Of a DNA stretch of 64,000 bases, positions 34,367 to 43,431 are shown piece after piece. Each line of letters starts with the position of its first letter. The stretch's first letter is position 1. A program made the position numbers and the translations under genes. The DNA lies in NCBI RefSeq assembly GCF_000383595.1, contig NZ_KB911581.1, positions 1,116,001 through 1,180,000 of the forward strand, read 5' to 3'. Source of the DNA: Streptomyces bottropensis ATCC 25435 (GTDB lineage Bacteria; Actinomycetota; Actinomycetes; Streptomycetales; Streptomycetaceae). Below the pieces are notes generated by a model that ran no database searches, was not told the origin of the DNA, and worked only from the letters and a program-made list of their open reading frames with translations.

Positions 34367-36873
34367 CGGAACGGGGGAAAGGGACGGTGGCTGTGCGCGG
34401 CGATGCCCCGGACGAGGCGCCGCCGCGAGGGGGCGGGGTCGGACCGTTGCTGCTCGGGGTGCGGCATCACGGGCCGGGGTCGGCGCGGGCCGTGCGGGCG
34501 GCGCTGGATGCGGCGCGGCCCCGGGTCGTGTTGATCGAGGGGCCCCCGGAGGCGGATGCGCTCGTGCCGCTGGCCGCCGACGAGGACATGCGGCCGCCGG
34601 TCGCGCTCCTCGCCCATGCGGTCGACGAGCCGGGCCGTTCCTCCTTCTGGCCCTTCGCCGAGTTCTCGCCGGAGTGGGTCGCCGTCCGCTGGGCCTTGGC
34701 CCACGGCGTCCCGGCCCGCTTCATCGACCTGCCGGCCGCGCACACCCTGGCCTGGGCGAGGGAGGACGCCGTCGCCGAGCCGGACGAGCCGACCGCCCAG
34801 GGGGACGAGGCTCTCCGGGGTGATCCGCTCGCCGCGCTCGCCGAAGCCGCCGGGTACGACGACGCCGAGCGGTGGTGGGAGGACGTCGTCGAGCATCGGG
34901 GGACGGGCGCGGACGTCTTCGCGCCGTTCGCGGTGCTGGAGGAGGCCATGGGGGCGCTGCGGGAGGTGTACGGAAGCGGGGGGCGCGACCGTGATCCGGC
35001 CCGCGAGGCGTACATGCGCTTGCAGCTGAGGGCCGCACAGAAGGAGTTCGGGGACGACGCCGTTGCCGTGGTGTGCGGGGCCTGGCACGTGCCCGCGCTG
35101 CGGGAGAGGCGGACCGTGGCCGCCGACCGGGCGTCGCTGAAGGGCCTGCCCAAGGTCAAGGCCGACATGACCTGGGTGCCGTGGACGAACCGGCGACTGG
35201 CCCGGGCCGGTGGCTACGGGGCGGGGATCGACTCGCCGGGCTGGTACGGGCACCTGTTCGCCGTGCCGGACCGCCCCGTGGAGCGATGGCTGACCAAGGT
35301 GGCGGGGCTGCTGCGCGAGGAGGACAGGATCGTCTCCTCCGCACACGTCATCGAGGCGGTACGGCTGGCCGAGACGCTCGCCGCCATGCGCGGTCGCCCG
35401 CTGCCGGGCCTCACGGAGACCACCGACGCCGTACAGGCGGTGATGTGCGACGGATCGGACGTACCGCTGTCGCTGGTGCGGGACCGGCTGGTGGTCGGCG
35501 ACGCCCTGGGAGAGGTGCCCGACGCGGCGCCGGCGGTGCCGCTGCAGCGGGATCTCACGCGGCTCCAGCGGAGGCTGCGGCTCAAGCCGGAGGCGCTGGA
35601 GCGGGAGTTGGAGCTCGACCTGCGCAAGGAGAACGACGCCGAGCGCAGCCGTCTGCTGCACCGGCTGCGGCTGCTCGGCGTCGAGTGGGGTGAGCCGGCG
35701 ACCTCGCGCGGCAGCACGGGCACGTTCCGGGAGACCTGGCGGCTGCGCTGGGAGCCGGAGCTGTCGGTGCGGGTCGCCGAGGCCGGGGTCTGGGGGACCA
35801 CCGTGCTCTCCGCGGCGACCGCCAAGGCCGAGGCGGACGCCGTCATGGCCGGCTCGCTCGCCGACATCACCGGCCTCGCCGAGCGCTGTCTCCTCGCCGA
35901 ACTCCCCGACGCCCTGCCCGTGGTGATGCGCGTGCTCGCCGACCGCGCCGCCCTCGACGCCGACGTCGGCCACCTCGCCCAGGCACTCCCGGCCCTCGTC
36001 CGCTCCCTCCGCTACGGCGACGTCCGCGCCACCGACACCGGCGCGCTCGCGGAGGTCGCCGCCGGTCTCGCCGAGCGGGTCTTCGTCGGCCTGCCGCCCG
36101 CGTGCGCCGCGCTCGACGCGGAGGCGGCACAGGAGATGCGCCGTCATGTCGACGCCGTGCACGGGGCGGTGGGCCTGCTCGGCGACGCCGCCCCGGAGGA
36201 CCACGCGGCACCGGACGGCGGGAGCGGGGGCGGGATACGGACCCGCTGGCACTCGGTGCTCCATGTCCTGTCCGGACGGGACACGGTGCCGGGTGTGATC
36301 CGGGGCCGGGCCGTACGACTGCTGCTGGACGACGGGGAGTTGGCGCAGGACGAGGCGGCACGGCTCATGGGTCTGGTGCTGTCACCGGGGACGGCGCCGG
36401 CGGACGCGGCGGCGTGGATCGAGGGCTTCGTCGGGGGCGGTTCCGGCGGCGGGATGCTGCTCGTGCACGACGAACGGCTCCTCGGCCTGGTGGACGCCTG
36501 GCTCACCGGGGTCCCGGCGGACGCGTTCACGGACGTACTGCCCCTGCTGCGGCGGACGTTCTCGGCGTACGAGCCGGGGGTGCGCCGGACGCTCGGCGAG
36601 CAGGTGCGGCGCGGGCCGGGGCGCCGGAGGAGCACGGTGGCCGGCGGTTCCGGCATACCCGGCTTCGCCGACGACCTCGACAGCGACCGAGCGGACGCGG
36701 TGCTCCCGGTGCTGCGGCTGCTCCTCGGCCTGGACGGCGACCGCGACCGCGACGGCGACGGCGACGGCGACGGCGACCGCGACGGCGACCGTGACCGCGA
36801 CGGCGATGGCGCCCACGATGGTGATGGCCGCCGGGTGCATACCGATGACGACCTTGTGGGGGTGGCGGGATGA
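34363..36873 (+). CDS. DUF5682 family protein
   Basis: The 836-residue protein starts with GPLLLGVRHHGPGSARAV and RPRVVLIEGPPEAD. This pattern recalls the TraB/ChaN-type fold (inference), followed by long helical regions without a recognised catalytic signature. It corresponds to E. coli YehM by gene context. The tail from about residue 790 is an Asp/Arg/Gly repeat (GDRDRDGDGDGDGDRDG) encoded by hexanucleotide-like repeats at 36738-36806, probably disordered and variable. GTG 34363 overlaps the MoxR stop (GTGA), and its own stop overlaps the next ATG (ATGA), so all four genes are translationally coupled. Confidence 0.85.
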   Translation: MTERGKGTVAVRGDAPDEAPPRGGGVGPLLLGVRHHGPGSARAVRAALDAARPRVVLIEGPPEADALVPLAADEDMRPPVALLAHAVDEPGRSSFWPFAEFSPEWVAVRWALAHGVPARFIDLPAAHTLAWAREDAVAEPDEPTAQGDEALRGDPLAALAEAAGYDDAERWWEDVVEHRGTGADVFAPFAVLEEAMGALREVYGSGGRDRDPAREAYMRLQLRAAQKEFGDDAVAVVCGAWHVPALRERRTVAADRASLKGLPKVKADMTWVPWTNRRLARAGGYGAGIDSPGWYGHLFAVPDRPVERWLTKVAGLLREEDRIVSSAHVIEAVRLAETLAAMRGRPLPGLTETTDAVQAVMCDGSDVPLSLVRDRLVVGDALGEVPDAAPAVPLQRDLTRLQRRLRLKPEALERELELDLRKENDAERSRLLHRLRLLGVEWGEPATSRGSTGTFRETWRLRWEPELSVRVAEAGVWGTTVLSAATAKAEADAVMAGSLADITGLAERCLLAELPDALPVVMRVLADRAALDADVGHLAQALPALVRSLRYGDVRATDTGALAEVAAGLAERVFVGLPPACAALDAEAAQEMRRHVDAVHGAVGLLGDAAPEDHAAPDGGSGGGIRTRWHSVLHVLSGRDTVPGVIRGRAVRLLLDDGELAQDEAARLMGLVLSPGTAPADAAAWIEGFVGGGSGGGMLLVHDERLLGLVDAWLTGVPADAFTDVLPLLRRTFSAYEPGVRRTLGEQVRRGPGRRRSTVAGGSGIPGFADDLDSDRADAVLPVLRLLLGLDGDRDRDGDGDGDGDRDGDRDRDGDGAHDGDGRRVHTDDDLVGVAG
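36738..36806. repeat. GAC/GGC hexanucleotide-type repeat inside the DUF5682 gene
   Basis: Repeated GGCGAC and CGCGAC units encode an Asp/Gly/Arg tail. Slippage in units of six would keep the frame. Confidence 0.85.
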
Positions 36874-37040
36874 CGACCGAACGACTGCGCGAACCGAGGC
36901 GGGTCGCCGACGCGATGGACACCGTGGTGGGCACCGGGGACGGGCGCGGTCCTGGCCGCGGGGCGCGTTCGGGCAAGCGCCCGGCGACCGTGACGGTGAT
37001 GCCGCTCTGGGCCAGGCCTCGGGCGGGGGCGCGCGGATGA
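36870..37040 (+). CDS. Small basic protein of 56 residues, coupled between DUF5682 and VWA genes
   Basis: The frame starts with ATGA overlapping the DUF5682 stop and ends with its TGA overlapping the VWA start, also as ATGA. The product (MTTERLREPRRVADAMDTVV onward) is rich in Arg and Gly and has no recognised domain. Only 8 of its 56 codons end in A or T, so third-position bias is compatible with coding. It might be a remnant of an older VWA N-terminus, a genuine small partner, or only a translational bridge. Confidence 0.5.
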   Translation: MTTERLREPRRVADAMDTVVGTGDGRGPGRGARSGKRPATVTVMPLWARPRAGARG

Positions 37041-38239
37041 CGAGCGGGGCGGGGACAAGGGCGGCATCAGGGGCAGAGGCGGACGCGGGGGACGACGGAG
37101 CCGGCGAACGGCTGCGACGCTGGCGGCTCGTGCTCGGCGGGGACACGGCGGACGGCACCGGGCGCACGCTCGGCGGACGGGACGCGGCGATGGACCAGGC
37201 GTTGGCCGCGCTGTACGGGAAGGGGGACAGGGCGCGGGCGGGGCAGGACCGTTCGGCGGGGCTCGGGGCGTCGGCGCCGTCCGTGGCCCGGTGGCTGGGG
37301 GACATCCGGACGTACTTCCCCTCCTCCGTCGTCCAGGTGATGCAACGGGACGCCATCGACCGGCTCGGTCTGTCCGCGCTGCTGCTGGAGCCGGAGATGC
37401 TGGAGGCGGTGGAAGCGGACGTACACCTCGTCGGCACTCTCCTGTCCCTCAACAAGGCCATGCCCGAGACGACCAAGGAGACCGCGCGGGCCGTCGTGCG
37501 GAAGGTGGTCGAGGACCTGGAGAAGCGGCTCGCGACCCGCACCCGGGCCACCCTCACCGGCGCCCTCGACCGCAGCGCCCGCGTCAACCGGCCGCGCCAC
37601 CACGACATCGACTGGAACCGCACGATCGCGGCCAACCTCAAGAACTACCTGCCGGAACACCGGACGGTCGTGCCCGAGCGGCTCATCGGGTACGGGCGGG
37701 CCTCGCGGTCGGTGAAGAAGGAGGTCGTCCTCTGCATCGACCAGTCCGGGTCGATGGCGGCCTCCGTCGTCTACGCGTCGGTGTTCGGGGCGGTGCTGGC
37801 GTCCATGCGGTCCCTCAGCACCCGGCTCGTCGTCTTCGACACGGCGGTCGTGGACCTCACCGACCAGCTCGACGACCCGGTCGACGTCCTCTTCGGCACC
37901 CAGCTCGGCGGCGGCACGGACATCAACAGGGCCCTCGCGTACTGCCAGTCGCAGATCACCCGGCCCGCGGACACCGTGGTCGTGCTCGTCAGCGACCTCT
38001 ACGAGGGCGGGATACGCGAGGAGATGCTGAAGCGGGTGGCGGCGATGAAGGCGTCGGGGGTGCAGTTCGTGACGCTGCTCGCGCTCTCCGACGAGGGGGC
38101 ACCGGCATACGACCGCGAACACGCGGCGGCCCTCGCGGTGCTCGGCGCACCCGCGTTCGCCTGTACGCCCGACCTCTTTCCGGAGGTGATGGCGGCGGCG
38201 ATCGAGAAGCGGCCGCTGCCGATACCGGACAGCGCGTGA
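37037..38239 (+). CDS. VWA (von Willebrand factor A) domain protein
   Basis: The 400-residue protein has a helical N-terminal half (CoxE/YehP-like, with the IDRLGLSALLLEPEMLEAVEAD segment) and a C-terminal VWA domain. The metal-ion-dependent adhesion site is intact: DQSGS in CIDQSGSMAAS, Thr in GGGTDINRAL and Asp in VLVSDLYEGG. MoxR ATPases commonly act on such VWA proteins. ATG 37037 overlaps the small ORF stop. It is the last gene of the MoxR operon, and an E. coli yehP equivalent. Confidence 0.9.
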   Translation: MTSGAGTRAASGAEADAGDDGAGERLRRWRLVLGGDTADGTGRTLGGRDAAMDQALAALYGKGDRARAGQDRSAGLGASAPSVARWLGDIRTYFPSSVVQVMQRDAIDRLGLSALLLEPEMLEAVEADVHLVGTLLSLNKAMPETTKETARAVVRKVVEDLEKRLATRTRATLTGALDRSARVNRPRHHDIDWNRTIAANLKNYLPEHRTVVPERLIGYGRASRSVKKEVVLCIDQSGSMAASVVYASVFGAVLASMRSLSTRLVVFDTAVVDLTDQLDDPVDVLFGTQLGGGTDINRALAYCQSQITRPADTVVVLVSDLYEGGIREEMLKRVAAMKASGVQFVTLLALSDEGAPAYDREHAAALAVLGAPAFACTPDLFPEVMAAAIEKRPLPIPDSA

Positions 38240-38481
38240 GGGGCAGGCCGAGGACGCCGAGGGGCGGGGACGTCGGCTGTGACCGACGTGGCAGTCGGTA
38301 ACCGGACAAGGGTGGTTGAAAAGAGGACATGACCACGCGTCGGTGACACGGGGCTTGCGTGACGGCGGGAGTCCCGTGCGAGGATCGGCAGCGCTTCACA
38401 GCCTTCACACGGGTGTTCGCATCTCGCGCGTCTTCGCCCCCGTGCTCCGCCGTTCCGTCGCACGGGAGGGTCCTCCCCGTC

Positions 38482-39525
38482 TTGACCGCAGCAGCCCCGA
38501 TCCCCGGTGCCGGTGCCGTCCTGCGCGTGACGCGTGGGGCCGCCGGGCGCCGTGCGGTGCGGGTGGGACTGCTGGTGGGCGGGCTGTTCGCGCTGGGTGT
38601 TCTGTGCGGGGCGCGGGCGAGCGCGGCGGACGAGGGGGCGCCGGTTGTGTCCTCGCTCCCGGCTGCCGGTACCGCTACCGGGACCGATCGGGCCGTCCGG
38701 CCGGTCGGCGAGTCGACGGCTCGGCCCGTGACCGAGGTGAACGCTCCCTCGATCGAGGGGACCGCCGCCCTGGCCGATCGGGCCGTCCCCCTGACCGAGC
38801 GGATCGCTCGACCGGTCATGGCGGACGTCGCCCAGCCGGTGACCGACCCGGTACTGCGGCCGGTGGCCGAGCAAGTCGTGCAGCCGGTGGCCGAGCGCTT
38901 CGCACAGCCGGCCACCGCGCATGTCGTGCGGCATCTCGTGGACGACCTGGTACAGCCGGCCGTCGAGGCGGTCGTGCGGCCCGTCGTCGACGATGCCGTG
39001 CAGCCGGTCGTCCCGCCCGTGTTACGGCCGGTCACCGAAGGGTCGTCCGGGATGCCGGTGCTGCCCACGGTGCCGGGGCTTGCCGAACCGTCCGGGTGGA
39101 CGACGTCGCCGGTGGAGGCTTTGCCCGTCGAGGCGACGCCGCGGGAACCGGGCCGAGCGGTGGCCGGAAACCCGGGCGCGACCGTCGACGGTGACGGCGG
39201 GACGGGTGGGCAACGGGGTTCCGTTCCCCCGTCCGTCGCGTTCGGGCCGAAGCGCGTCGTCAACGGATCGGTGCTCGTGTCGGCTCCTCGCCGCGACGCC
39301 GGGGTCGGGGACGCGCCCGTCGTGCGGGGGTCCGCGCACCGGAGCCCCGGCGGTCTTTCGACCGGTGCCCTCGGCCGCCACTCCGCTGTCGACAACGGCG
39401 GGCCCCGGCACGTGGAGGCGTCGACCGTCGCCTCGCTCGGCCGGGCGCCGCTGAGCGTCGTACCCGGCGCCCCTGCGGCCGATGTCCGGGACCGGCACCG
39501 GGACATCGCCGAGTTCCCCGGCTAG
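38482..39525 (+). CDS. Secreted, repetitive hypothetical protein
   Basis: A signal-like segment (VGLLVGGLFALGVLCGARASA) precedes a mature part with no recognised domain. Residues 70-190 form an amphipathic series with recurring QPV/RPV units (VTDPVLRPVAEQVVQPVAER, DDLVQPAVEAVVRPVVDDAV), suggesting an elongated or helical array. The rest is Pro/Gly/Ala-rich. The start is uncertain: TTG 38482 follows GGAGGG, while GTG 38359 is also in frame and would give an implausibly long leader. Function unknown. Confidence 0.6.
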   Translation: MTAAAPIPGAGAVLRVTRGAAGRRAVRVGLLVGGLFALGVLCGARASAADEGAPVVSSLPAAGTATGTDRAVRPVGESTARPVTEVNAPSIEGTAALADRAVPLTERIARPVMADVAQPVTDPVLRPVAEQVVQPVAERFAQPATAHVVRHLVDDLVQPAVEAVVRPVVDDAVQPVVPPVLRPVTEGSSGMPVLPTVPGLAEPSGWTTSPVEALPVEATPREPGRAVAGNPGATVDGDGGTGGQRGSVPPSVAFGPKRVVNGSVLVSAPRRDAGVGDAPVVRGSAHRSPGGLSTGALGRHSAVDNGGPRHVEASTVASLGRAPLSVVPGAPAADVRDRHRDIAEFPG

Positions 39526-40146
39526 CGCCGGTCCTCTCTTCCGGAGGACGGTCGCCCTCCCCTCGCGGAGCCCTGGCTCCAGGAGGCATGGAGATCTACC
39601 GGTCGCGGCTCCACAAAAACATCCGGCCACCCCCGCGCGAAACGGGCACCGGCACCGGCAACGCCACCGGCGCCCCCGGAAGCCGACCCCGGCCCCGCCC
39701 CCGTAGGCGCGGCTGCGGGAGCGGCCACAGACAACCGACCCACGACTCGAACCCGGAACGGCCGAAAGCCGTCGGCCCGGTCCGGGCGGGAGTCGGGGAC
39801 GGTGGCGGACGGTCTCCGATCGGGGAGGAGATCACCCGCCAGGGGCCCTTCGGCGTCAGTGAAGGGCCTCGTAGGGACCTCACCGGACGTACCCCCGTTC
39901 GGTGAGGTCCCGCATACGCGGCACGCGGTGCCAGTGCGGGCGGCATCATGTGACAGGTATCACCGCTCAGGTGTGACCCGCGATTTAGGGGCCTCCCGGA
40001 AGCAGCGATAACCTGCGAGACGGACATGCCGCGCGCTCGGACATCGTGTGCGCCTCCCTTGTGACTCACGGCGGACGTCACGTTGCCCTTCGCGGCACGC
40101 CCACGCATCCAACGAACCGCTAGCTCACTGATAGGGACGGACGCGC
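39526..40146. other. Long interval before sucC with several hairpins
   Basis: No gene is seen. It contains the two hairpins at 39844-39868 and 39874-39911, and a CACGACTCGAACCCGG block near 39740-39758 that resembles a tRNA T-arm on the minus strand but lacks the rest of a tRNA. The sucC promoter and a GATAGGGACGG ribosome binding region lie at the right end. Confidence 0.45.
39844..39911 (+). terminator. Tandem hairpins upstream of sucC
   Basis: First stem: GGCCCTTC (39844-39851) with GAAGGGCC (39861-39868). Second stem: a perfect 12-bp pair GGGACCTCACCG (39874-39885) with CGGTGAGGTCCC (39900-39911). They could end upstream transcripts; a regulatory role for sucC is possible but unproven. 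Confidence 0.55.
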
Positions 40147-41325
40147 GTGGACCTGTTCGAGTACCAGGCGAGGGACCTCTTCGCCAAGCACGATGTACCG
40201 GTGCTGGCCGGTGAAGTCATCGACACGCCTGAGGCGGCTCGCGCAGCCACCGAGCGTCTGGGTGGCAAGTCCGTGGTCAAGGCCCAGGTGAAGGTCGGTG
40301 GCCGAGGCAAGGCCGGCGGCGTGAAGCTCGCGGCGACCGCCGACGAGGCGGTCGAGCACGCGACCAACATCCTCGGCATGGACATCAAGGGCCACACGGT
40401 CCACAAGGTGATGATCGCCGAGACCGCTCCCGAGATCGTCGAGGAGTACTACGTCTCGTACCTCCTCGACCGCACCAACCGCACCTTCCTCTCCATCGCC
40501 TCCGTCGAGGGCGGCATGGAGATCGAGGAGGTGGCGGCCACCCGCCCCGAGGCCGTCGCCAAGACGCCGATCGACGCCAACGAGGGTGTGACCGAGGAGA
40601 AGGCCCGCGAGATCGTCGCGGCCGCGAAGTTCCCGGCCGAGGTCGCCGACAAGATCGTGAACGTCCTCGTCAAGCTGTGGGACACCTTCATCAAGGAGGA
40701 CGCCCTCCTCGTCGAGGTCAACCCGCTGGCGAAGGTCGCCTCCGGCGACGTCATCGCCCTCGACGGCAAGGTCTCCCTGGACGAGAACGCGGACTTCCGC
40801 CACCCCGACCACGAGGAGTTCGTCGACCACGCGGCCGCCAACCCCCTCGAGGCCGCGGCCAAGGAGAAGAACCTCAACTACGTCAAGCTCGACGGTGAGG
40901 TCGGCATCATCGGCAACGGCGCGGGTCTCGTCATGAGCACCCTGGACGTCGTCGCGTACGCCGGTGAGAACCACGGTGGCGTCAAGCCCGCCAACTTCCT
41001 CGACATCGGCGGTGGCGCCTCCGCCGCCGTCATGGCGAACGGCCTGGAGATCATCCTGGGCGACCCGGACGTCAAGTCCGTGTTCGTCAACGTCTTCGGT
41101 GGCATCACCGCCTGTGACGAGGTCGCCAACGGCATCGTGCAGGCGCTGCAGCTGCTCAAGGACAAGGGCGAGGAAGTCACCAAGCCCCTCGTCGTCCGCC
41201 TCGACGGCAACAACGCCGAGCTGGGTCGCAAGATCCTCTCCGACGCCAACCACCCGCTGGTCCAGCGCGTGGACACCATGGACGGCGCGGCCGACAAGGC
41301 CGCCGAGCTCGCGGCCGCGAAGTAA
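40147..41325 (+). CDS. sucC: Succinyl-CoA synthetase, beta subunit (ADP-forming)
   Basis: The 392-residue subunit supplies the nucleotide-binding ATP-grasp part of succinyl-CoA synthetase, which makes ATP or GTP from succinyl-CoA in the TCA cycle. It begins with the typical [19 protein letters not shown], has the Lys/Gly-rich [18 protein letters not shown] loop, LVEVNPLA, and the C-terminal [15 protein letters not shown] and DGNNAELG segments. GTG 40147 follows GATAGGGACGG. sucD begins 21 nt after its stop, so the two form one operon. Confidence 0.97.
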   Translation: MDLFEYQARDLFAKHDVPVLAGEVIDTPEAARAATERLGGKSVVKAQVKVGGRGKAGGVKLAATADEAVEHATNILGMDIKGHTVHKVMIAETAPEIVEEYYVSYLLDRTNRTFLSIASVEGGMEIEEVAATRPEAVAKTPIDANEGVTEEKAREIVAAAKFPAEVADKIVNVLVKLWDTFIKEDALLVEVNPLAKVASGDVIALDGKVSLDENADFRHPDHEEFVDHAAANPLEAAAKEKNLNYVKLDGEVGIIGNGAGLVMSTLDVVAYAGENHGGVKPANFLDIGGGASAAVMANGLEIILGDPDVKSVFVNVFGGITACDEVANGIVQALQLLKDKGEEVTKPLVVRLDGNNAELGRKILSDANHPLVQRVDTMDGAADKAAELAAAK

Positions 41326-41346
41326 GGGACGAGGGACAGAACAGCC

Positions 41347-42231
41347 ATGGCTATCTTCCTCAACAAGGAATCCAAGGTCATCGTCCAGGGCATGACCGGT
41401 GCCACGGGCATGAAGCACACCAAGCTCATGCTGGCCGACGGCACGAACATCGTCGGTGGCGTGAACCCCCGCAAGGCGGGCACGACCGTCGACGTCGACG
41501 GCACCGAGATCCCGGTCTTCGGCACCGTCGCCGAGGCGATCGAGAAGACGGGCGCGAACGTGTCCGTCCTCTTCGTACCGCCGGCCTTCGCCAAGGCCGC
41601 CGTCGTCGAGGCCATCGACGCCGAGATCCCGCTCGCGGTCGTCATCACCGAGGGCATCGCGGTCCACGACTCGGCCGCGTTCTACGCGTACGCCGGTTCC
41701 AAGGGCAACAAGACCCGGATCATCGGCCCGAACTGCCCGGGTCTGATCACCCCCGGCCAGTCGAACGCCGGCATCATCCCCGGCGACATCACCAAGCCGG
41801 GCCGCATCGGTCTCGTCTCGAAGTCCGGCACGCTGACGTACCAGATGATGTACGAGCTGCGGGACATCGGCTTCTCGTCGGCCGTCGGCATCGGTGGCGA
41901 CCCGGTCATCGGCACGACGCACATCGACGCGCTCGCCGCGTTCGAGGCCGACCCCGACACCGACCTCATCGTGATGATCGGTGAGATCGGTGGCGACGCC
42001 GAGGAGCGGGCCGCCGACTACATCAAGGCGAACGTGAAGAAGCCGGTCGTCGGTTACGTCGCCGGCTTCACCGCGCCCGAGGGCAAGACGATGGGCCACG
42101 CCGGCGCCATCGTCTCCGGCTCCTCCGGTACGGCCGCCGCGAAGCAGGAGGCCCTTGAGGCCGCCGGCGTCAAGGTGGGCAAGACGCCCACCGAGACGGC
42201 CAAGCTCGCGCGCGAGATCCTCGGCGGCTGA
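41347..42231 (+). CDS. sucD: Succinyl-CoA synthetase, alpha subunit
   Basis: The 294-residue subunit binds CoA and carries the phosphorylated His in [11 protein letters not shown]. The [15 protein letters not shown]-terminus and the [14 protein letters not shown] and [10 protein letters not shown] segments are canonical. It pairs with the sucC product in the cytoplasm. The stop is followed by a strong terminator. Confidence 0.97.
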   Translation: MAIFLNKESKVIVQGMTGATGMKHTKLMLADGTNIVGGVNPRKAGTTVDVDGTEIPVFGTVAEAIEKTGANVSVLFVPPAFAKAAVVEAIDAEIPLAVVITEGIAVHDSAAFYAYAGSKGNKTRIIGPNCPGLITPGQSNAGIIPGDITKPGRIGLVSKSGTLTYQMMYELRDIGFSSAVGIGGDPVIGTTHIDALAAFEADPDTDLIVMIGEIGGDAEERAADYIKANVKKPVVGYVAGFTAPEGKTMGHAGAIVSGSSGTAAAKQEALEAAGVKVGKTPTETAKLAREILGG

Positions 42232-42254
42232 TCTTCGGCTCCGCCGAGCCTTCT

Positions 42255-42290
42255 GCGGGCCCGCATCCCCTGTCGGGGGTGCGGGCCCGC
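42255..42290. terminator. Terminator after sucCD
   Basis: GCGGGCCCGC at 42255-42264 pairs with 42281-42290, and the stem continues inward through ATCCCC/GGGGGT with one wobble. It lies between convergent genes. Confidence 0.8.
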
Positions 42291-42327
42291 TGGCGTTCCC
42301 GGGGCCGGCTTCGGCCCGCGCCCCGGC

Positions 42328-43293
42328 TCAGTGGGCCTCCGGGTGCAGCCGTTCCGGTCCGGCGGCGGTCTCGGCCCGCAGTTTGGCCCGGAGCTTCTGC
42401 TGGGGCGGGGAGAGCGGGCCGGGGGCCGCTCGCGGAGGGACGCCGTGGATCGGGACACCCGGGGGGACCGGGGCCTCGTAGTGGTCCGGGGCCGTGTACA
42501 GCGTGAGGGCGGTGGTGGTGAGCAGGAGGGTGGTGAAGGCGATGGCGGCGTGGATCCAGCGGCGGGCGCGCAGTTCGGCCCGGGCGCGGAGGGCGGGGGG
42601 CCTGGCGGGGCCCGGACGGACGTCGCGGGGGAGCGCGGCCAGGAGGCGGCCGAGGTCGTCGGCCGCCACCGGCTCCGGGAGCCGCTCGGTGCCCCTGGTG
42701 CGGGCGTGGAGCAGCCGGCCCGCCGCGGCGGGTGTGCTCGACTCCGTCTCGGCGGCCGTGTCGGGCAGGTCGAGGCCGACGCCGTCGTAGAGGAGCAGGG
42801 TGCGGCGGTACGGGGGAGGCAGTTCGAGCAGTGCGGACAGCAGGGCGCGGTCGGTGGGGTCGGCCGGCTGCGGTTCGAGGTGCCGCCGGGGGCGGGGGCG
42901 CAGCCGGTGCCAGGGGGAAAGGGCGTACTCGTGGGCCGCCGCCCGCACCCAGCCCGCCGGGTCACGGTCGACGGCCACCTCCGGCCAGCGGTGCCAGGCG
43001 AGTTGAAAGGCCCGCTCCACCGCCTCGCGCGCGAGCCGCTGCTGCCCGGTGAGTAGATAGGTCTGCTGTACGAGGGCGGGGGCGCAGTACGCGTAGAGCG
43101 CGTCGAAGGCCTGGCCGGGTGTCAGGGGCGGCGGTGCCGGATCCGAGAGGTCGGCGTCGGCGCGGGCGGCGTCGTCCGGGCGGAGCGGCTGTCGGTACCA
43201 CTCGCCTCCGTCGCGGCGTCCGTCCGGGTCACCGCGTCCGTCGTCGTCACGGTGCCCGATGGCGGCCCGGGTCCGGGGCCCACGCCCGGTCAC
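42328..43293 (-). CDS. Degenerate sigma-70-like protein with C-terminal membrane helix
   Basis: Residues about 50-150 resemble ECF sigma region 2 ([35 protein letters not shown]). Residues about 160-205 resemble region 4 ([24 protein letters not shown], then [21 protein letters not shown]). Both are diverged, and the HTH is poor. A membrane segment ([21 protein letters not shown]) and a Pro-rich tail follow. It may be a membrane-bound regulator that lost promoter recognition (inference). GTG 43293 has GGGAGGCG upstream. It is divergent from the DUF6350 gene. Confidence 0.7.
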   Translation of the reverse strand: MTGRGPRTRAAIGHRDDDGRGDPDGRRDGGEWYRQPLRPDDAARADADLSDPAPPPLTPGQAFDALYAYCAPALVQQTYLLTGQQRLAREAVERAFQLAWHRWPEVAVDRDPAGWVRAAAHEYALSPWHRLRPRPRRHLEPQPADPTDRALLSALLELPPPYRRTLLLYDGVGLDLPDTAAETESSTPAAAGRLLHARTRGTERLPEPVAADDLGRLLAALPRDVRPGPARPPALRARAELRARRWIHAAIAFTTLLLTTTALTLYTAPDHYEAPVPPGVPIHGVPPRAAPGPLSPPQQKLRAKLRAETAAGPERLHPEAH

Positions 43294-43431
43294 CGGATCG
43301 CCTCCCTCAGAAGCGACCCCGGAAACGACCTCCGTTGGACCGATCTGCGTACGAAAAAGCACATAAGAACATATTGGGCGACACGTGCAGGAATCCTCCG
43401 TTACGCACCTGAAGCGCGTGTCGTTGGGAGC

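Noticed and set aside
39735..39770. CCGGGTTCGAGTC block on the minus strand, looking like a tRNA T-arm
   Set aside because: The T-stem has a mismatch and a wobble, no D-arm, anticodon arm or acceptor pairing is found around it, and there is no CCA end. It may be a chance match or an old integration remnant.
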